Source: Xylaria sp. FL1777
Lineage: Eukaryota > Ascomycota > Sordariomycetes > Xylariales > Xylariaceae
NCBI GenBank assembly: GCA_022578965.1
Contig: MU400545.1
Span: forward strand, 1-64,000
Direction: 5' to 3'
DNA: 64,000 nt
A program made the translations under genes and the position numbers. The notes under the pieces were generated by a model, which had not been told where the DNA came from, searched no databases, and saw nothing but the letters and a program-made list of their open reading frames with translations. The first letter of the stretch is position 1; each line of letters begins with the position of its first letter. Positions 57,269 to 64,000 of the stretch are shown here, piece by piece.

Positions 57269-58693
57269 AAATAGCTATCTACTCTAATAGATATCAGTAC
57301 GGTTGACGACAAGCAAAGCTCACCTAGTCCAGAGCAGCTAGCAGAGCGCTCAACATCGCATCCTTATAGAATTTACGGTCGAAGCGCGGAAATACGGAAG
57401 CAAGTCCGCCTAGCGGCCATCGTATTCCATCACGAATTGAACTAGACTGGGACATGATCAGGACAAATGAAGTCGGGCCATTGAATTGCTTGGCGTGCTC
57501 CAACACGATTTAAGGGCTGACTGTCGCATGCGATGTCGACGCCAATTGAACAAGCATTATCTAATGAGCTGATGTCGTATGGACCTAAGGTTTCTTTTTC
57601 CCTATCGCCTTTCTATTACCGTTGAGTGCTATAGTCTAGGTAATCTTCAAATTTTGAAGTACTGCTGACGCCATCCACTATCTTCACAACATCTTATTAA
57701 TCTCGTATCAATGAAAGCCCATCCATTCCCAAGAAAGCTGACCTACTTCGACTCTTTCCAACTTGTTTCTAACGGGGGAGATTTGAATGTAAGGTGTAAT
57801 GATTTTTCTCGTGTCTGTTCATGCTCTAGAGCCCGCTTGCCAGTTATCGCGCCTCTACTAGTAATTATATTGAAGGGACTACAGCTAATGGGAACTTACA
57901 CCAGTTTTTACATAGCAATTTACTATTGTCGGTGAGACCTGCCGCTCCTCCATCACAACACCACGAGGCGTAACACATTCTAGCATAGCGCGCGAATAGT
58001 AGAATAACGGGAGGCAATTGTTATTTGTAAGCGCCCAACATCCAAGCCAACAACACTCTATTACCCCTTTTATTCTATCCGCCAAATCTATTTCGTCAAT
58101 CTGCATAAATTCAACGAAAATAAGTTGAATTCCATGTCAATTATTGCTGCAACCTCTTTTTCATACACTCCATTCCGAGACTTCAATGAAATACCCCCTA
58201 GCCACGTTCTCTTGCCATAAAGGCTTAAGAGAGTCTTGAAAATGTCCGTATTTTCTTAGATTACGACTACTTGCGCGAAGCCTAAGCTCTCTAGTATAGG
58301 TCATAGACAGTATGATCGTCAAGAACAGTTGCAATTCCCCCATCCCCATCTTTCTCTTCAGAAGACGAGATGCTTGAAAAGTAACGAATTTTAATTGTGA
58401 GAGAGTATTGGCGCGGGCCATATGGGCTTGTACAAATAACAAGGCTATATATAATAAAACATCCGGAAAGCAAATCAATCATCCCTTGAACTCTGACAAA
58501 TCTATACCGCTTAAACGAGTGATGCTCTGCTTATAAAGGAGCGTAATGACTAGACCCAATAATGAAATCCTCTATAGAGACCTGAATATAAGATAAACAT
58601 AAACATAAACATGAAGAATTTGCTACAAAGTCAGAGAACCACTCCAGGAACCGTTGGTGTCCTAACAGCAACCTGCTGCAGACAATGGGGATC
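57269..58693. other. Intergenic, no convincing gene
   Basis: About 1.4 kb. Minus-strand frames at 58161-58482 overlap in two frames and lack domains. Plus-strand frame 57711-57935 is short and unsupported. Confidence 0.45.
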
Positions 58694-58986
58694 TCAATAG
58701 CACGCCCGTATATCAGCGTATGAGATCTTAGATCCGGCGGAGATTCTGTAATTATCGGCGCGCATCTACTACAGGTCAAAAACAGTTCTACATAAGAGCA
58801 CCACGGAGTACTAACTTCGACCGAATAATTATTACCAAACCGGGCTTGTAGCATATTCCCTAGCTTTGAGGGGTGAATGCAGCGGCCTGGTATGCTGGTG
58901 ATGGTTGGTTGGTAGCTATTGGACCTGCTGCTCGCCGACTTAGAGTGACTAGAATAGTACGAAGAAGTACTTGCGTATGAAGGCAT
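58694..58986 (-). CDS. Small 80-residue protein, function unknown
   Basis: Two exons: 58986-58816 and 58765-58694, with a GTTAGT donor and a TAGTAG acceptor, both phase 0. The N-terminal 30 residues are Ser/Tyr-rich (MPSYASTSSYYSSHSKSASS). The rest reads GRCIHPSKLGNMLQARFG and, after the junction, MRADNYRISAGSKISYADI, ending RACY. The pattern resembles small uncharacterised fungal proteins that end in a Tyr-Arg-Ile core. No signal peptide. The splice model depends on the second of two adjacent acceptors. Confidence 0.5.
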
Positions 58987-59902
58987 GTTCAAATGATTTA
59001 TAATTTTTGCTGTTATATTTGTGAAGTTTTCATCCGAGCAGGATCAATGGGATGGAACTTCCGTCCAAGATGTGCAAAGAAGAGGCCTTCAAATTTTTAT
59101 GGAGATGAGAAACTACTGGATTTGGGGCGCACAGAAAATCTGCTGACCGATATGACTTATATATTCCTCAGCTGCGCCCGAGCCTGATTTTATTCCTCAT
59201 GCAGGTCATCGGATGGGCTAGCCTACGGCAACCTGATTGGTATGATCCTTAGTCGAGCATGTAACAGCGGACTCCAGAACATACCCCATTTGCTACATAA
59301 GCAGCCAATGAATACAGATTTTCTACTTGGCAGTGCGCCTAGTCCCTCCCTTAGAACGGCCTTGGGTACCTACTTGATCTTCTCACTTGAGACAATACGT
59401 GACTCATGGTATAAAGCATCTCAAGGGTCTGTAAAATTTATCCTGGAGAAGAGAACTCCAGTCAACTAGCCGACTTTAAAATTTCCAAGGTTTTAAGCAT
59501 GCTTCTTTCATAACCAGATGGCGAGATACTTCTAAGTACGTCGAAAGAAGATGGTGTGGTTGTGGGTGCGTTATCGCGCATCTCCGCGCGAACTACCTGC
59601 ATACTACAATTGGCCAGCTGCAGCTCTAGTCACGCCCCCAATACTACATCGAGTGTGAAATGGCGGTAAATGGCTAAGCTGAAGATCTTACTGCTATGCT
59701 GCTTGTATGGTGGTAACTTGGCCCTCAGATTGGGGTGGCTGAGGCTCTACGTCACATAAAATGGCCCGCGCCGTCAAGTCGGAATGGTTTCTCTCGTTCC
59801 GGAACGTCATAATAAACGCCAAGTGTTGCACTTTCAATGAGCTAAATAGTGCAATTGAGCTCATTAAAAGCAGCGAATCTACACTTATCGACCACTAGAA
59901 TC
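58987..59902. other. Divergent intergenic region
   Basis: About 0.9 kb between the small protein gene and the kinase gene; a 5' flank for both. Frame 59242-59469 has no recognisable features. Confidence 0.45.
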
Positions 59903-62482
59903 ATGAGCTACGGCGGCGGTGCAACCAATGCGGAAGACATCCGTGAGGTAAGCGGACTGCAAAGATAGGAAACTCATGAAGTTTATCTGCAATTTACTGA
60001 AGAGTGCTAGTTTCTTCGACATCATGAGGCTCGACCGCGTAGCCGCAATTTATTGACACCGGAAATATACCATCCTAATCTAGAGCTTAAGGAAAATTCA
60101 CCTAGCCAGCACGATTCTGATGTCGACAGCCGAGTTGCCGACTATGGCTTCCGAGCTTGGGCTCGAAGCTCCAAGAAATTGAAGCCATCACAAGATGTAA
60201 GAGACCTGATTGGTCTCGAAAACCTAGACCAAAAACCTGCAACACCATCGCAAGCTGATCTGGCAATGGATCTTGAGCTTGCGATGCTTCCAGCTTTGCC
60301 TAATGATGCACAAACATATCTGCCCCTAGGCCAAGTAGAAGCTATCTGCCGAAGAGAGATTGTCCGTCGCGAACTTTTGCGCACATTCGGGGAAGAATCG
60401 TCTAAGATAGATCTCTACACGGGCTACGTCTGCGGTAACGAAGACGATTCAACCCAAGACGAGAATACCAGTCGTAAAATTTTTGCCACTCTCGTCCTTA
60501 TTAACCAGTTACACAGGATAAATGATTTTGTGGAAGCAGGGATAAAGGATAAACACCTACCTTTTAGGAAGTCTTCCCGGGAACAAGCAGGAGAAGCCTT
60601 CACTCTAGTGAAGAGGGCTACTCTAAGCAGAACAAAATCCGAGCCTGTGTTTTGCTTCGACAATTGGAATCCAGTCGAGAAGAGGAAATTCTACGATAAC
60701 CAATGGCGCCTACTTAGCCCCTATTTTGATAGAGCATCAGACGGTTCTGTTGGCCTTTACGAGCTTGACGAACAGTCTATCATGCCATGGATTGGAATAG
60801 GGGAAGAGAAAAGGGGCACATTCGTTCCCTCCGAGAACGTTGGCGGTTATGCCAAAGTCACGCAGGTTGCTATACACCCAGATCATCATGCTTTTGTACG
60901 CACTATCTACGGAGTTATACGTAGCGAAGGTGGTTAACAACGAATAACAGGAAGCAAAGAAGTTCGCAATCAAGGAACTATTTGAAGATGATGATATCCC
61001 GTTCACCAACGAGTTCAGGAATCTCAAAAGGGTGGAGACTAGAGATCATTTGCTTCCTGTGTATGCGGCGTATCGCCGAGGGCAACATTACTCATTTATA
61101 TTTCCTTGGGCTGATGGTGGCAGCCTTAACGACTTGTGGACAAGAGAACCTCTATTATTAAAGCAGAGGGTAATTGTGGATATAAACGAAGCAACTGACG
61201 CACATAGAACTCAGAAGATTATCACTTGGTTTGCTCGTCAGCTAGCTGGGCTCACCGGAAAGTTCGGACTTGGATTCCTACACGATACACAATTTCTAGA
61301 ACCACTACAGCCCACTCTCGCTGTTCCAGATAGCGAAAGGCGATATGGCATCCATGGAGATATCAAGCCTCATAATATTCTTTATTTTGAGCAGAATCAC
61401 AATGGAGACGAATGCGGTTTGGGGCTGTTCAAAATCTCAGACTTCGGGCTTACCGGTTTTCACTCAGCTCTGACAAGATCCCGTCAGCCCCCAACTGGTC
61501 CACATTCCCCGACGTACCGAGCGCCAGAATTCGGAATGTCGGCTGCATACTTGACGAGGAAATACGACATATGGGGTTTAGGTTGCGTATTACTACAATT
61601 TCTGACCTGGCTTATCAGTGGACCACAAGGCCTAAGACAGTTTGACCAGGACCGCTTCGAGGAGATGGATGAAAATAACCTAAATTTCAAAGAAGATAAA
61701 TTCTTCAAATCTATACAGACCGAGGATGCTGGGCACAAGTCCTCAGTTCAGTCTGTAAGTATCAGAACTTCATTGGTCAATCAACTACTAACGGATATGA
61801 AAATGTGCTGCAGTGGATTAAAGATCTCCAGGCAGAAGTCACGCAGGGAAATTATCTTTACGACTGCTTAGAGCTGATTAGGACCAGAATGCTGCAAATA
61901 GGCGTAACGGAGCGTGCTGATTGCAAGGAAGTTCACGAATCCCTAGCAAGATATTATGAAAGATGCCTGCAGGAACCCCAGTACGCAGCAGATATCCTAC
62001 CCACACTCGAAGAACCGGCACCGCATGCACTTCCTCCAATGCCCGATATCCGCATTACGAGCCATTCGCTCACAGCTCAATCCGTAGCCTCCAATGAGCT
62101 AACTGCTGACCAAGTGTCGGACATATCTGTGGCCTCGATTACAAGCAGAGTGAGCACTAATAACGCACTTCAAAGTGCACAACCTGACTGCACAATTTCG
62201 AACGGACGAAGCCCTGACCGGGAGTCTAATATATCTGTAGAATTAACTGCAAGCGGAACGAGCACTGATAACAATTCACCTCCATTAAAACAAGAAGAAG
62301 TAGCAGATCAAGTTAATACAGGTATCACAGATCAAGATCGATCAAGTCCTCGACGTAAAAGTACCGAAGTTGAGGAGAAGCATAAGAAGAGCAAAGTCAA
62401 GAAAATGTTCTCTTACTTGAGGTTTCGCCGCCTCGTTTTATGGTTTAGGCGACGAAGTACCCTCCCACGCCATAACGTCTGA
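59903..62482 (+). CDS. Divergent protein kinase with long N-terminal and Ser/Thr-rich C-terminal regions
   Basis: Four exons, phase 0 throughout: 59903-59947, 60011-60895, 60951-61754 and 61814-62482, giving 800 residues. Residues 1-280 precede the kinase domain and contain GLENLDQKPATPSQADLAMD and KKLKPSQ, with no known fold. The domain begins about residue 285: glycine loop ENVGGYAKVTQVAIHPDHHA, Lys in KKFAIKELF (exposed only after intron 2 is removed), HGD in YGIHGDIKPHNILYF, DFG in FKISDFGLTG and APE in TYRAPEF. It is a fungus-type divergent Ser/Thr kinase often found near HET and STAND genes. The C-terminus (about 640-800) is Ser/Thr/Asp-rich repeats (NISVELTASGTSTDN) ending in a basic hydrophobic tail (SYLRFRRLVLWFRRRSTLP). 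The function is not known. Confidence 0.85.
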
Positions 62483-64000
62483 GTCGACAGCGTTACGATT
62501 CATTATTATAAGGAACAAGCAGCTGAGTCAATGACCTTTATATGTAACGAGCGCTATGTCCCTACCCAAACATGTGGACCTGGTTGGAGTATCATATATC
62601 TACCCCGTCTCATCAAAAGTATTATCAACATCTTGCCCTCCTCAACACCCTAGTCTTAATGCCTGGCATAATGTGTACGCATTCTCATTTTCAACATTTC
62701 TATCTGAGCCTAGCGGAGAGTCAAAATAATCATTCATCGACGAGAGAGGCAAATACGGACTTCGCTAAGCATCTGTGGCACCTTAACCGTCCACTGCTCG
62801 TATAAAAACTAGGTCGCATTAGACAAATAACATTATAAAAGAGACATCGGGTCTTAATTACCGACTCGATATGAAAGTTACTGCTTCCGAGGATTTCTCT
62901 CATGTACCTCTCAAGATGCTTTCGACTGTTGTATCGAATAGGGAGAACTTGGGTGTAGTACCCCATCGTTATTGGGATTAGGCAATTGAGGGATGAGTCA
63001 ATAAGGCAGTTTGCTCCAGAGGATGATAAAAGGAGAAGAAGAAGGATGAAGACAGTTGGCCTCCAAGATTCAACCTTATGAAACGACTCTTCCTTATATT
63101 AGCCTACTGATCCTTACCGATTCACGTATATACGTATAACGATGGAGCTCGTGTGTATAGTCAGCAACTCAATACCACCCATAGTGAGGCTTATACCTGA
63201 GGGGAAGTAGTCTACGTCCAGTAGATGCATCATTCCCCATTGTTGATGTAGGCTATGCTGACAGGAAGATAGCCTCAAATTGCACACATGAAGCAGGCTG
63301 GCGCTGACTTCGGGCATAGGGCACGACGGCATCCGTTAGTGCTAGTGACGAAGCAGGCTGGAGGCTGTGCCGATTTCCACATTGCATGTATAGGCGTCTC
63401 CAAAAGATCGCAAAAAACGCCCAAAAACGCCCAATGATCATCAAAGGGAGGAAATACCCCGCCATTGTGGATCGCAGAATACAATTGGCTATGCGAATCT
63501 GCCCTTGCCCTGTGCGTTCTATGACTCTCCTCGTCTTTGATCTGAGGGATTCGAATGAAGAAATCTAAAAGATCCTCTAATTTTCGCGAATCTTCAAGAT
63601 GGACTGGCTACGCTCAGACGATACTATGTGGGAGAAGAACATGGATATTATGGATTTCACGCCAGCCAAGAGTAAGGTCTTGGTAGTCGCAAAACAAGGG
63701 AGGGTATGCATAAACAGATAAGATAACGACGACTTCATACCTCGTGCCCAGTTAACGATCAGGAATAGGGCGAATTGCATGCACAGGAATACAGTATACA
63801 ATCTGAAGAAGACTGGCAAGACTGGTTCACCCAGGTTAGTTTTATGACTGTGTGTTAAGAGATCCTACTGACAGTCTCAAAGCACTTTCATGAACCAGAT
63901 ACGCATATCACAAGCAAAATCAACTTAATGTGAGTCAGCTTTTAACTACCAGATGATTCATGTTCGTAGTACTAACAATGCCGCAGACTCGGTGCTAGGG
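62483..64000. other. Window end, no convincing gene
   Basis: About 1.5 kb. Frames at 62730-62966 and 63577-63819 (minus) have no domain. An 11-bp direct repeat, GAAGCAGGCTGG, occurs at about 63290 and 63352. No RNA gene seen. A gene that crosses the right edge cannot be excluded. Confidence 0.4.

Noticed and set aside
58161..58482. Minus-strand frames near 58.2-58.5 kb
   Set aside because: Two overlapping frames, hydrophobic but with no conserved motif and no intron evidence; likely chance open frames in AT-rich DNA.
63577..63870. Possible Cys-rich peptide end (C-x5-C-x5-C-x-C) on the minus strand near 63780-63830
   Set aside because: No signal peptide exon or start could be joined in phase within the window, and the segment is short enough to arise by chance.

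Overview
The window is nuclear DNA of a filamentous ascomycete (Pezizomycotina). The evidence is short GT-AG introns, mostly 40-120 nt with CTAAC/CTGAC branch sites; widely spaced single genes on both strands; and fungus-restricted families: HET domains, UstYa/DUF3328, DUF6594, a PTH11/rhodopsin-type 7-TM protein and a glucuronoyl esterase. The mix of secreted hydrolases and secondary-metabolism genes suggests a plant-associated Sordariomycete-like species, but the sequence alone does not fix the order. All exon coordinates come from reading splice signals by eye and checking reading phase; nothing was aligned.

Layout. 0.2-7.6 kb: a compact catabolic trio of a LamB/YcsF (PxpA-like) protein, a divergent biotin carboxylase-KipA-KipI-BCCP fusion, and an MCT-like MFS transporter. 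The fusion resembles urea carboxylase but has no amidase domain. A small relic lies downstream. 9.3-16.3 kb: mostly housekeeping genes, namely a GC-rich conserved protein, UTP11 (ribosome biogenesis), a membrane-anchored prolyl-4-hydroxylase-like oxygenase and a Cys-type glutathione S-transferase. 17.2-25 kb: a secreted intradiol dioxygenase-like protein, a DUF6594 membrane protein and a 1057-residue unknown protein with internal repeats. 25.8-27.2 kb: a proteinase K-type subtilisin.

29.8-38.8 kb is the most interesting region. It holds an O-methyltransferase, two UstYa/DUF3328 proteins, a 7-TM protein, an orphan 90-codon ORF, and between the UstYa genes a two-exon gene for a 71-residue secreted acidic peptide. 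That peptide carries two Asp4 tracts, each followed by a short Tyr-containing segment. The arrangement fits a small, undescribed UstYa-dependent ribosomal peptide (dikaritin-like) cluster, but this is inference.

39.5-48.3 kb: a ZIP zinc transporter, a CE15 glucuronoyl methylesterase, a 494-bp foldback MITE with TA target sites, a 419-residue unknown protein and a secreted Thr-rich, Cys-tailed wall-type protein. 49.6-62.5 kb: an allorecognition-type island of two divergent HET proteins (one with embedded membrane segments, one with a frame break), a sedolisin protease, an 80-residue unknown protein and a large divergent protein kinase. The last 1.5 kb shows no convincing gene. No rRNA, tRNA or CRISPR array was found.
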